Position numbers and translations under genes: made by a program. Under the pieces are notes generated by a model that had not been told where the DNA came from, made no database searches, and saw only the letters and a list, made by a program, of their open reading frames with translations. From positions 43,550,513 through 43,614,512 of the forward strand of contig CAMGYJ010000011.1 of NCBI GenBank assembly GCA_946122785.1: a DNA stretch of 64,000 nt, given 5' to 3'. Of this stretch, positions 39,682 to 51,301 are shown piece by piece. Source of the DNA: Linum tenue (lineage: Eukaryota > Streptophyta > Magnoliopsida > Malpighiales > Linaceae). Position 1 is the first letter of the stretch, and each line of letters begins with the position of its first letter.

Positions 39682-40319
39682 CAGTGTAACTGCTAGTCCG
39701 CGCTTATGTAGTAGTATTGAAAGTTGTTGCTGGCTTGTTGAACTGTGTAATAAAGTTTAAGGGTTTCAATCCACCCGTGTAAAGAAACCACTTAATCAGC
39801 TGAGAGTTTGAGTATGTGCAATGTAAATAGTGCCATAAGTATGTGTGTGTATAGATGGAGAGACAGAGAGTGCTTAGTCCCCCCTTCTCGTTTCTCTTTC
39901 GGTCACTTATCATGTTCAAAGATGTCTGTTGCTTCTTACTTTTGAGGGTGCAAACTAATCAGTCAGCTTGAGGCCCTCTTTTCGTTCATCTTCACATATC
40001 GTGGATCATGTCCTTTAATGCACGGTTGAATCGGAAAGAGTCGGAAGAACGCAGTGTGCTTAAACAACTGTAGTGTATTCAACAGAAGAACTAGAATCCC
40101 AATTGTGCTCATGCCTCAAATTACCCAAGATCAGTGGCCTATGTCTTGTGCTCTTGCCCCAAATTACTAAGCCTACAAAACCAGATGAGTTTACATGAGA
40201 GTTTTTTAGCCTACCAGTAATATAATCAGAACCCATCAAAGGAAAAAACCCAATGAGCAAAATCAGCGTGTGAAGTGTTAAATTTGAAGGAAATCAAGCT
40301 TCTTTAAGCAAACAAACGA
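39682..40319 (+). other. Aspartic protease 3' UTR and spacer to BAP31-like locus
   Basis: AATAAA at 39750-39755 is the likely polyadenylation signal. The stretch to 40109 is also present after the truncated copy. 40110-40319 lies downstream of the minus-strand BAP31-like stop and may be its 3' UTR. Confidence 0.6.
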
Positions 40320-40399
40320 TCAAGAACCCTTCTTGCTGTCGGAACGAGACAGCTTGAAGTCGAGCGACTGTAACTTGTTCTTCAAGGCTTGGTTCTCCC
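40320..40399 (-). pseudogene. BAP31-like gene, last coding segment (right of hAT in gene orientation)
   Basis: On the minus strand this reads ENQALKNKLQSLD, FKLSRSDSKKGS, then TGA (complement of 40320-40322). This is the C terminus of plant B-cell receptor-associated protein 31-like (BAP29/BAP31 family) endoplasmic reticulum membrane proteins, whose coiled-coil tail ends in a lysine-rich motif. It joins in frame to 47452 and beyond if the 7-kb hAT insertion and one GTTCTCCC copy are ignored. Confidence 0.75.
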
Positions 40400-43300
40400 T
40401 AGGGGTGTCGGTTCGGGTCGGGTAGCTGAACCCGAAACCTGAGAAAACCCGAACCTGTTAAGCACAACCCGAAATCGAACCCGTTTATTCTGCTTTGCGA
40501 TTTTCGGGTACACTTACCCGAAATTTTGTATGCAGTTCTGGGTCGGGTTGGTTGAACCCAAAACTGACCCGTTGTGTTTTTTTTTTTTGTGGAATGTTTT
40601 TTTAATTTTTTTGTGATTAACAATTTTATTTTATTATTTGTACATTCTATAGAAAAGTTATATTTACCAACATTAGGTGATAGAATATTAGTCTAAATAT
40701 TATATTTTACTAAGTTTGAGTCTAAAATGTATCTTTACTTTATATTACTACAAATAGTATTACCAACATTAGGTGATCGATTAGAATTAGTCTATGTATA
40801 ATATAATTACTAAAGGATCCCCCTATAAGGTCAATTTCATTTCACTCGTTATACTTTTAAGTTACTCATTTGTATATATATTGATAAATTCTATAAAACG
40901 TAGATATTGATACAATTTGTATTCGCGAAATGATTTTTATTTTATAAAAAAAGAACACAATCATCTGTTTCTAAGTTTTCAGATTCTTGACTAGGCTCTC
41001 AATAATTATTTTCATCCAGATTTACTCGGTTGAAAGGTTCTGCAAAATCACCCAGGACGACTAGCAACCAAATCGTTCCAGTAGTACTAATACATTTAAG
41101 AATAATAACATCCACAATGTCAACTTTAGGTAACTAGATTTTTACCCGTCCGTTGGACAGTGTATTATGTTTGGTTATTTTATAATTCGTTATAGTATTG
41201 TAATTATTATTATTATTATTATTATTTATGTTTGTTGAGCTAATGTACATGGAATTGTAAATCTCACTTACCTTATTTTAGGTAATGTTTCATACTTTTA
41301 TCCTTTTTTATTTATGAAAAATTTAATTTTATTAACTTAGCTCTCTTTAGATGGTTTTTTATCGATTTAAAATTTTTGTATCGAACTAAAAAAGTGATAA
41401 AAAAGTTAAAAAATTTAAGGCCACAAACAAAAAGGTTATAATAAGAAAATATGCTTCAATTAATAAAAAAAAATAAGCTAAGAGCTTTTTATTTTCTTTC
41501 CCTTCTCATATGTCCGTATATGATAATAGAGAATATTCCGATCTGGATCCACAAATATCGTGTATTATCAGTTACACCTGCAATTCTGGAATAATGATGA
41601 AACGCATTAGCATCCACATCCATCAATCTTCCGGATACTCATTTAATTTATCTTGGCAATGTTCTAGCAAAACCAACCACAAACAGAACTATCAGTTGTC
41701 ACTAATTTATTAAAACAATATTTTCAGTAAACTAAACTGCATATCAACACAATTTATATTTTATAGAGAGCTACATATCTCCTGCAAAAAAAAAATGGTG
41801 TTTTATTACCTAATAACAACATAGACAAATAATGAAAGGAGTATACTTCAATACAACTCAATGCATTCTATCTTGCAAATTCCTAATTTGTGAACTGAAT
41901 TTATGCACCAATCCAAATAGTAGTTGGTATAAATCAATCATGTCAAAATCAAGCTTTAGTTAGGGATTCAATGAGGAAAATCATAAAGAAACAAACAAAT
42001 GTCATTGCAAACGTGTAGAAATTGAAAAAACATCGAAATACGCAACCGAGAAACCACCACCATCATTTTGTTTCTTCTTCGCGACCTTTATAAAACCCCA
42101 ATTATGTTCCCTTCTACTTATAATCTCTTTGCTACCTACTAATTACTAACCAGATCATCATCTTATAGCTAGCTAGTAGCATGTCAATCATGAACATAAA
42201 GAATATAATGAACAACCCTCACAACTCTACTTTCCATTTCAACATCTAAGCAATCGGATTGCAATAGCCATTTAAGGAAAACGATCAATTATTAAACCAA
42301 AGGAGATATGCCCTAAGTCCAATCAATTATCCCTTCTAATTATATATTACCTATTAGTATATGACGTAATAGATAACATAAAAACAAATCCATGAAAACG
42401 ATGAAGAAATAAATTCGCTCATCGAGTGGGGAAATTTACCATCCAACAGTCTTAATTTGGAATAAATTAAGAAAAGAATGGAAAGAAGAGTGAGCAGTTG
42501 CCAACTTCAAATCAAGGAGGAAGAGGGAGCAGTCGACAATCCTAGGTTTGGTTCACCTCGTCTTCGCAATGATAGTCGGATGAACTGTTTTCATCAACAA
42601 ACAAAATATGTTACAACTGCTTAAAATTTTGCTATCTAGTCGTTGCCTCGTGTACCTCCCTCCTCCTATTATCCTACAAAGAAGAAAAAAAACTTTATAT
42701 GCATTACCATCTCCTTCTCTAACTAATTTTTTATTTTCAATATTTGGATTTTATTTCTAGAGAGACAATCAAAATGGGAAAAGGTAGAGATAAATTAACA
42801 GGTTGCATTCATAATTAATATGTTTTCATTTAATTGGAATGAATAAGAAGTGTTTTAAAAAAACAACAATTATTGCTCTGCCAAGTTTAACATCAGTCTT
42901 TTTTCTATATAAATTATTCTTTTTTTTTTTATAAGTATATGCATTAGGAAGAATTGAGTGTTTGATAGCAAAAAATATATAGTCATATAGTTCATTTTTC
43001 AAAGTCGATTGATTGTCAAACACTTATTTTCTCTTAGGCCATCGTTTAAATTTTTTTAATTAAAAAATTATTATGATTCATATGTGTGCTTGTTTTTTTC
43101 CATCAAAATGTAACTTATTATAATGTTTTAGTAAAAATGAATAGAAAATTTGCTTATTGAGATTTATTAAGATATTTTTGGGTTAAACAAATACGGTATA
43201 TGTCACTCTCTATTTTCATCTTTATAGTCTGTTTAATTGAAAATTTTTTTATTACTTATGTGTTTTTTTCTTTAAATGTTTCACAAAAAATGTAAATTAT

Positions 43301-43470
43301 TTTAAGTTTTAGTAAAAATGAGTAGAATGATTAAAAGAAGAGAGATAGCTCCATAAATAGATCAATAAATAAATTTTTGTTTGTAAAAAAATTGTCCACC
43401 TTGGCATCTTGTGAATTCACCAAGTGCTTATGTGGCAAGAAGTTACTTTTGAATAGCCATAATATTAAGT

Positions 43471-43507
<37 letters not shown>

Positions 43508-46500
43508 CAATGTTAATAAGGCTAATAACATCCTAAACAAGATAAACATCACGATCATTATCACTCCACCCATTCAGACTCTACATCCACACAAGTCTCA
43601 TCATTCCCATCAGAATCCTCATCAAAATAATATTGTTCAACTTGTGACCTAATAGGACTCGAGATCAGAACATGGGCAGAATGTGAGCTTCCACTAGGTT
43701 CTGCAGATGCACTTCCACTTCGAGTTTGAAAAGTTGCAAATACTGAATAACATAAACAATAATAACTTGTGAGAATATGATTTGATTACAATAACAAATA
43801 TAAGAATAAACATAAGAATGAAGAGAAAGATTAAGTCCTTACCATTTTGAAATACAACTTCATACCCTCATCTTCTCCATCAGCCACCAAGTCAGAGTCA
43901 GAAGATCTTATCCAATCTTCACAACAAATCAAAGCCTCCACAACTTTAGGGGATAAGGAGGTCCTAAAAGAATCTAAAACTCGACTTCTTGTGCTGAATG
44001 CTGACTTAGAAGCAACAATGGAAATAGGAACAACGAGAATATCGCAAGCCATCTTAGAAATAGTAGGATATTTCATCCCACTTCTCGACCACCATCCCAA
44101 GATATAAAACTTGTACTCATCATCTTCAGAACCCACCATTGCTCGTGTAACCTCCTCATCCTCCTCCTCCTCCTCCTCAAGGTACCTATCAAACTCAGAT
44201 TTGGAACTTTTTCTAGTTCTTTTCAGAATGGCCTCTCTTTTCTTTTTCCTGAAATCAACCCAAAACTTCACTTTCTTCTTTCCATCTCCACTTCCACTAG
44301 GTTCTTGCTCCTCTTCTGGAATCACAATGGGAGAACTACCATGAAGTCCGAGCCTATGCTTATAATGGTCAAATAGAACACACATTTCATATTTCACCTC
44401 TTCGACCAAAGCTTTCCCCTTGATATCACCATATACCTTCTCCAAAGCTTCTTCAAGATATTCAACTTTGCGCCTAGGATCCAATATGACTGCCATATAG
44501 CACAACCGATTTAGCTTTGAATTTTCTAAGACTTCTTCAAACCAATACTTGGCAAGTTTGGACTTGATTCTTTCAGCCATGCAACACATCTCAATATCCA
44601 TACTATCAGCCCACTCAGAAATCATATTATGCAACTCACATATCTCATCAAACAAGAGGTGTAAAGTCACATATGAAGTCCTAGAAACTCGAACTGTCAA
44701 ATCATAGAAGAGCTTCAGGTAAGTAATTAACCGTCCTGCACTTGACCAATCATCATAAGTTGGGATACCAAGGCTTTTATTTCTATATTTCTTTTCAGTG
44801 AGATGTTTCTTGAATTTCTTCTCATTTCTGGCCAATGTTTGGAATGCCTTCTCAAATGGTTTGGCAGATTCCAACATAAGATATGCAGAGTTCCACCTTG
44901 TAGTTACATCCAAAGACATAAATTTCTTCAACACTATCTTTTCAAACTCAATGCAATCTTTGAATTTTCTACTCCTAGCAGGTGTAGCTCTAACCCACCT
45001 CACCGACTCTCTCACTCGCTCCACAGATACACCAGTTTCTTTAAGCCCATCCTTCACAGCCAAATTAATAATGTGATCCACACACCTTATATGCAAATAC
45101 TTTCCATCCAAAATATCTGATCCCCACTCTTTCAACTGTTTCCTCATATGGATAGCAACCACATCATTAACGCTAGCATTATCCATTGTGATACAAAACA
45201 CCTTCCTAATACCCCACTCCACTAAACAACTAGCCAACTGTTTTCCAATTTCATTTCCAGAATGTTTTGTTACTTGGACAAAGTTGATAATTCTTTTATA
45301 CAACTTCCAATCTCTAGCAATGAAATGAGCAGTAATGCACATGTAGTTGAGATTGGACAAAGAAGTCCAAGTATCAGTTGTGAGCGACACCATCCCTACA
45401 CACTTAGTCTTGAAATAGTCTTTTAACAAGTCTCTATTTTCAAAGAACACCTTTATACAGTCCTCTCTAACTGCTTGACGGCTAGGTAACACAAACATGG
45501 GGCAAACACGAGACATAAAACGTTGGAACCCTTCATGTTCAACCTACCTAAATGGTAGCTCATCTATGATAATCATCTCAGCTAAAGCTCGCCTAGCATC
45601 AATCTGATCGAATTTCCAAGTGCCAAGAGTATGTACCTGACCTTTAGAAAATGACAGATGGTCGACAATCAGCTCACCCTTTTCTATCTTCGTCAGGCAA
45701 CTATTTTTGTGATTCCGCAGAGTAGAAGTCCCAAATCTAGTGGTGGCAATAAGAACATAATTGCAGTAAATGCATCGAGCTTTGTCCACTCTATCCTTCT
45801 TAAAATGCTTGAAGTGTGGCCAAACGTCTTTTGTTTTTTGAAGTTGTCTCCTCATATGTTGTTTGAGCAAGAGGTACATTGGTGGTACCAGTAGACGGTG
45901 TAGGATCGGATGATGGTGCAGGAGGTATAGGAGGAATGGTGGTACTCTTAGAGCGCCCTCCACGTTTAGGACGAGAAGCCGATGGTGCCTCACTCTCTCT
46001 GCCAAATATAATAAAGTAATTAGCCAAAATGCAATATAGAGTACTCAAATATGATAAGGTTTATTTAAATTTTAATGGGTACGTATTATATATTAGCCAT
46101 TATAGAATAGGATTTTAGACTATGAGTAGAGTAGTGTATAAAAATAAATATACATCCATCCAATCCAATTTGAATAAATGGATGGATGATACACTAAACA
46201 TGATTTGGGACTAAAAGGAAACACAGTAAAAATGGATGGATGGATGATACACTGTACATCCATCCAATCCCGATGCATTTAATTCTTTAAAGTTCCCTAG
46301 TTAAAATATACCTATATTTTTTTGTGGTTGGTTATCATTAGTTAAAAAAAATAACACAGTAAAAACTTCTGTAATATCATCCATTACAAAAAAAAAAAAA
46401 AAACAAAAACAAAAACAAAACAAAGACCTTACTTTGAAGCCTATAATTAGTTAATTAATTTGTCAATCTATATATGTTTTTCTTATGTCCTCAAAAGAGC

Positions 46501-47443
46501 TAGGAAAAGGAATAACAACTCAGCAAGCACCCTTTTTCATTCATTCATTCATCATCAAAGCAAGCAAGCAAGCAGTTAGTCTCCTTCAAACTCTTCACTC
46601 TTTACTGGGTTTCAACCAAAAGTTGCCCCTATAACTTCCTGTTGCTTTGATTTCAATGATCTCTTACTAAACCTACTCCACTGTTCATAACTCTGAACAT
46701 AAGAACATCCACTCAAGAATCCCAAATTGGACCGAATGTAGGAATCAACTAAAGGATATTCTAATGCTGTTACTAAAAGGAAATCACCCCACTAACCAAA
46801 TCAATTCAGCAGAAGAATAGCAGAAGCACAGGATGTAGAACATGATGTAGTAAAAAGATCAAGTCATCCAAAAGTTCTGAACTTTCACAAATAATTCTAT
46901 GCTTAACGGCAATAGAAACATATCCAAATGACAAGTTGTGTTTTGCAATGACAAGTTGAGGGCAGAGTACTTGTTCTTCTATCTGGGTTTTGAAACTAAT
47001 TAATAATTATACAAGCACCATTTATAGACCAAAATCACCAGAAGCAAAGGCACAATAAAACCCAAATCAACTATTTTCCAGAAGAAGCAGAAGGATGTAA
47101 AGAGCACCAACGGATGAGTTCACCGGTCAAGGAATGCGAAGAGTTGGCGAAGCTCTGACTGTGCTGCAGCCTGCAGGGTAGGGTTGGCGATGGGGGTGGC
47201 GATGCCGCGATGCTCAACTATCGAATTGAGAAGGATCCCTGCAAACAAAACGTCACCGTAGGAACTAAGAAACAAAGAGCCCAAACTACAATTTCGGTTT
47301 TTCGGGTTCTCTATCGGGTTTCGGGTTTATGAAACCGAAACCGACATGTACCATCCTCGGGTTGAAACCGAAAAACCGAACCCGCAGATGCTTGCTGGCG
47401 GTTTGGGTTAAACCGAAAACCCAAAACCATTTTGACGGCCCTA
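40400..47443 (-). mobile_element. Ac-like hAT transposon encoding a transposase, about 7.0 kb
   Basis: Left end TAGGGGTGTCGG, right end TTTTGACGGCCCTA: imperfect inverted ends sharing TAGGG...GTC. The flanks are exact GTTCTCCC 8-bp duplications (40392-40399, 47444-47451). AACCCG/CGGGTT subterminal motifs cluster at both ends (40415-40570 and 47295-47425). The transposase lies on the minus strand at 43831-46048. Flanking noncoding stretches of about 3 kb and 1.4 kb are AT-rich and include a GATA microsatellite (43474-43508), ATT repeats (about 41202-41227), a GGATGGATGATACACT repeat with inverted partners (46149-46267) and a long A-rich run (46386-46420). It is inserted in a BAP31-like exon. 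Confidence 0.92.
43831..46048 (-). pseudogene. hAT transposase (BED finger, RNase H-like core, hATC), lightly damaged
   Basis: Cuts and moves hAT elements by recognising their ends. The N-terminal Ser/Pro/Thr-rich part (46048-45840) is followed, after a probable 1-nt frameshift in an A-rich run near 45830-45840, by a BED zinc finger (VWPHFKHFKKDRVDKARCIYC ends at its second Cys; then TLRNHKNSC). One in-frame TAG (complement of 45544-45546, after ELPFR) precedes the catalytic core. That core has acidic residues in LTTDTWTSLSNLN and CITMDNASVND and Cys/His residues in YLHIRCVDHIINL. The C terminus has the hAT dimerisation domain (WWSRSGMKYPTISKMACDIL, SKSAFSTRSRVLDSFRTSL). The frame after the TAG is open for 561 codons. 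A donor-like GTAAGG follows at 43843, so a short acidic last exon (about 43573-43744) is possible. Confidence 0.88.
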
Positions 47444-47700
47444 GTTCTCCCCCCTTTGACAATCGAACTTAGCCACAAACCCTTCCGACTGTTTCTTCAC
47501 AGCTACAACACTGGCTTCCGACGAGCTCCCCTCTTCGGACTTGGCTTCCACGCCGGCTTCCAACTACTTCAGCTTGGCTCGCAGCTTGATCAGCTCATCT
47601 TCGAGCATGTTGTAGTCTTTCTGCTTCTTCAGCGCCTCCATGCTCTTCCTCCGGATTCGGAGCTCTCTCATGTAGTGGTGCAGCAATGCAGTCAAAATCG
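47444..47700 (-). pseudogene. BAP31-like gene, upstream coding segment with in-frame stop
   Basis: The minus strand reads HHYMRELRIRRKSMEALKKQ, then a charged coiled coil (NMLEDELIKLRAKLK, a TAG, LEAGVEAKSEEGSSSEASVV, AVKKQSEGFVAKFDCQRGEN). This matches the cytosolic coiled-coil tail of plant BAP31-like proteins. The TAG (complement of 47564-47566) stands where relatives have a Lys or Glu codon. Together with the hAT insertion it makes the locus a pseudogene. Transmembrane exons are not found upstream. Confidence 0.75.
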
Positions 47701-47904
47701 CGCTTTAAAATTTAAAAACTTGTTGTTTTACGCTTTTAGGTTACCAAAACGCTTTCGTTTAATTTTCATTTAAAATCTTTAGTGCATATGATCGGACTAA
47801 ATTGTGTTTTAAAGCTTAAAACCTTACGCTTTTACGCTTCTAGTTCACCATAATGCTTTTACACTTTTAGTTCAGTAAATGGGTATTCTTTTTATGAAAT
47901 TAAT
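47701..47904. other. AT-rich junction between BAP31-like intron and truncated copia
   Basis: Low-complexity sequence with repeated TTACGCTTTTAG-like phrases. No feature recognised. Confidence 0.4.
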
Positions 47905-49634
47905 TATGATAAGTATCCCTGAGCAACTAGTCTTGATTTGTTTCTAATAACAATATTATCCTCATCAGATTTATTTCTATAGATCCATTTAGTACCAATA
48001 ACAGTGACATTCTCAGGTCTAGGAACTAAATCCCAGACATGTAGATGTTCAAATTGATTTAATTCTTCTACCATAGACAGACCCCATTCTTCATCTTGTA
48101 TAGTTTCTTTCCAGTTTTTAGGTTCAAATTGTGATACAAAAGCATATTGGCCAGGGGTGTACTTACCTCTAGTTTGAAGACCATCACTTAATTTACCAAT
48201 GACTTGGCTTTCAGGGTGTCTCTTTTGTATATGAGGAGGGGCTTTTGGGACATCAGCTGTGAGTGTATCTTGAGAAGATTTAGCTTGAGGTTCTATCTCT
48301 TGAGACTTGTCTAGGATAACCTGCTTACTGCACAAATCTTGGTAAGATGGAGGGAGTTCACTTAAATCTAGTGTCATAGAGTCATCAGACACAACAGTTA
48401 CTGTTTCATTAAAAATGACATGAACAGATTCTTCTACTTTTCTTGTCCTATTATTATAGACTCTATAAGCCTGACCTTTAGTTGAATAACCAAGAAAAGT
48501 AGCAGGATCAGATTTGGCATCAAACTTACCTAGTGAGTCTTTAGTGTTTAGAGTGTAGCAGGGACATCCAAAGGGGTGAAAGTAAGATATCTTGGGAGTT
48601 TTACCTTTTAGAATTTCATATGGAGTCTTATTTAACTGTTTTCTGGTCAGAACACGATTTATGACATAGCAAGCAGTGTTTACTGATTCTGCCCAAAAGA
48701 ACTTAGGTAGATTGTAATCTAAAAGCATAGTTCTAGCACATTCTATCAAAGTCCTTTTTTTACGCTCAACAACCCCATTTTGTTGAGGTGAGCGAGGAGC
48801 AGAAAATGTATGAAGGATTCCATACTTGTCACAAAAGTCATTAAATTCATCAGAGATGAATTCTCCCCCATTGTCACTTCGAATATTTTTTAGAGATTGT
48901 TTATGCATAGTGACAAATGAACGAAATTTTTCAAAAGTTTCATCCTTATGATTCAAGAAAAAGACCCAGGTATACCTAGAAAAGTCATCAACCAGGACAA
49001 ACACATAGTTCTTACCTCCTAAACTAGTTACATTACAAGGACCAAACATGTCCATGTGAATTAGTTCGAAAGTATCAGAGGTAGGGATATCAGGTTTTGG
49101 TTTAAAGCTTTTTCTCTTGTGTTTTCCAGCAGCACATGCATTGCAGAAGAATTCTGCTTTATCTTTTAGCTTAGGCAACCCCCTAGCTAAGTTAAATTTT
49201 GACAGAGTAGATAGTTTTGCTAAGCTAATATGTCCTAATCTTTTATGCCAAATGAATTCATATGATTGAGATGAAGCTTGAAGACATTTGGCATTGAACA
49301 TGCTTGAGTCATTTAGGTCAACAACATACATGTTATTGACTCTTTTTCCTACCAGAATGATCTTGTTTTCATTAATCTGTTCCACTGAGCATTTATCATT
49401 TTCAAACATAACTCGATTTCCATTACTACATAATTGACTAATGGATAGTAAATTATGTTTTAAACCATCTACTAGAAGAACATTTTGTATCACAGGTGAG
49501 GGACTGTTTCCTATGCACCCAGATCCAACAATTACTCCCTGACTATCATCTCCAAAAGTAACTTTACCCCCTCGTTTCATAGTTAAAGAGCTGAAGAGGT
49601 ATTTTTTTACCAGACATGTGATGAGAACAGCCAC
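47905..49634 (-). pseudogene. pol: Copia integrase and truncated reverse transcriptase
   Basis: Continues the polyprotein after a homopolymer frameshift: KVTFGDDSQG and LLSISQL precede the GAG-pre-integrase part with its HHCC finger (HKRLGHISLAKL ... FFCNACAAGKHKR). The integrase core has Asp in IHMDMFGPCN and IRSDNGGEF and Glu in QQNGVVERKKRTL. The RT domain starts at WDLVPRPENVTVIGTKWIY and ends abruptly after SRLVAQGY, so polymerase activity is lost. Confidence 0.88.
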
Positions 49635-50787
49635 TGTCCATATACCATTTTGAATCAGTTATTGAGAGAGAAGATTTCTGACCTGATTTGAAGTCTGGTT
49701 CTGAATCATTTACCTTACCAAAAGCCATGAAGGCTTCCTCATCTCCTTGATCTTCTTCTTCTTCTTCTTCTTCTTCTTCTTCTTCTTCTTCTTCTTCTTC
49801 TTCTTCTTCTTCTTCTTCTTCTTCTTCTTCTTCAGATTCATAATCACTCCAGGTGGTAGCCTTCATTGCCCGTTCTTTTGCCTTTAAGGTGAGTGGGCAG
49901 TTGGCCCTGATGTGGCCAGGTTTACCACACTTGTAGCAGTCTTGAGTTTCCTTTTCTGAATTACCTGATTCAAAAGATCTGGTCTGCGGGACTCGCAGCC
50001 TATTTTGAGAAAAACTTTTGACTTTGTCAAAAGAGTTAGATCGATTATAGGGGTTCCTTTCATTTCCCTTTTGTTTTTGTTCTTGTTTATACTTTAACAT
50101 CCTATGAAATTTGCTACTGACTAGAGCAAATTCCCTATCAAATTCTTCTCCTAATTCAGAATCAGACTCATATTCTATAACTTGAGACTTGAAGTCTAAT
50201 GATTTCTTTCTTTTCTCATCATCTTTGTTAACCTGTTTAAGGACATGTTCATGACTCAGAAGAGATCCAACAAGTTCATCTATGGACAAGGTGTTCAAGT
50301 TTCGAGCTTCCTCTATGGCTGTTCTCTTGGGAAGCCATTCTTTGGGAAGAGATCTTAGAATTTTTCTGTTTAGGTCTTTAGCAAGATAGGTTTTTCCTAG
50401 TCCTTTTAGCTTACTTATCAGAAGAGTAAATCGAGAGTACATTTCATGAATTCCCTCACCTGGAGCCATGTCGAAGCATTCATATTCGTGGACCAGCAGA
50501 TCGATTCTGGTCTCCTTGATGTTCGATGATCCTTCGTAGGTGCTTTCTAATGAACTCCAGATTCCTTGAGCAGTTTCGCAGTGCTCTACTTTATCTGCCT
50601 CTTCGAGCGGTCCATCGCGCATGACGGTCCACAGCTCTTCGTCATCTCCCCAGAGAAAGGTCTTCATTCTCTTTTTCCAGGCGGTGTAGTTTGATCTCGT
50701 GAAAACTGGTGGATGATTGTACGAAGCGTGGCCGAAATTGTTGGAGGCCATGTCGCTGGATCTTCCCTTGGCAGTAGTGAGCTTCAA
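49564..50787 (-). CDS. gag: Copia gag and protease with poly-Glu tract
   Basis: Begins MKLTTAKGRSSDMASNNFGH; the effective start may be the Met of MASNNFGH. The gag core has AQGIWSSLESTYEGSS, and helices typical of copia gag follow to about residue 200. A zinc knuckle CYKCGKPGHIRANC lies near residue 285. After it the protein has a run of Glu of about 30 residues encoded by a GAA repeat (plus-strand CTT run, about 49757-49833). The protease motif KWYMDSGCSHHMSG is near residue 382. The frame then breaks in a run of seven A residues (plus-strand T7, about 49601-49607), where the pol frame continues. Confidence 0.85.
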   Translation of the reverse strand: MKLTTAKGRSSDMASNNFGHASYNHPPVFTRSNYTAWKKRMKTFLWGDDEELWTVMRDGPLEEADKVEHCETAQGIWSSLESTYEGSSNIKETRIDLLVHEYECFDMAPGEGIHEMYSRFTLLISKLKGLGKTYLAKDLNRKILRSLPKEWLPKRTAIEEARNLNTLSIDELVGSLLSHEHVLKQVNKDDEKRKKSLDFKSQVIEYESDSELGEEFDREFALVSSKFHRMLKYKQEQKQKGNERNPYNRSNSFDKVKSFSQNRLRVPQTRSFESGNSEKETQDCYKCGKPGHIRANCPLTLKAKERAMKATTWSDYESEEEEEEEEEEEEEEEEEEEEEEEEEEEDQGDEEAFMAFGKVNDSEPDFKSGQKSSLSITDSKWYMDSGCSHHMSGKKIPLQLFNYETRG

Positions 50788-51301
50788 TCAAGAACCAGGC
50801 TCTGATACCACTTGTAATCAGAGAATGAAAAGGTGAGGAAGATGAACAAAAATGTCGATTGAAGGAAATGAACAGGCAGTTAGGGATTTTGACTTGAGAG
50901 TCACAATTCGCAATCAAACCGGTTTAAACCTATTGGTCAGACCCCTAACTCGCTTTATTTAATGGACAGGAATTCAACCGAGTGAGCTTCACCATAACAA
51001 GCCCAAGAATCATATGGATTGATTCAGAACTTGATCTAGTCTCGGCCCAGACCCAGACTCGGAGAAGAGGGAACTGACAGATCGTCTTCTTCACCAAGCC
51101 AGAGCTCTGTCGAAACAGAGGAAAGAAGAACAGAGAGTTGGAAGAAGGAAGAGAGCAGCTGAAAGTAAATTGCACAGCGAGATTTTAACGAGGTTCGCCA
51201 CAGGGCTACTCCTCGTCCCAGGATAGTACCACTATCCTGAGAGATACTTTGATTTTCTTTATATGACTCGAGCAAGGAACAAACAAAACAAAGAAGTTAC
51301 A

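Larger units (their letters stand above)
47905..51301 (-). mobile_element. Ty1/copia retrotransposon, 5' LTR through start of RT
   Basis: On the minus strand: LTR (50813-51301, TGTAA...TTACA ends, about 489 bp), PBS TGGTATCAGAGCC (complement of 50798-50810, initiator-Met tRNA type), gag, protease, integrase and the first RT residues. The reading stops just after NKSRLVAQGY, so about half of pol and the 3' LTR are missing. The order protease-integrase-RT identifies copia. Confidence 0.9.

Noticed and set aside
43573..43744. Definite last exon of the hAT transposase
   Set aside because: A donor-like GTAAGG and an acidic reading exist, but the phase does not join cleanly to the best-looking reading, so it is only mentioned as possible.
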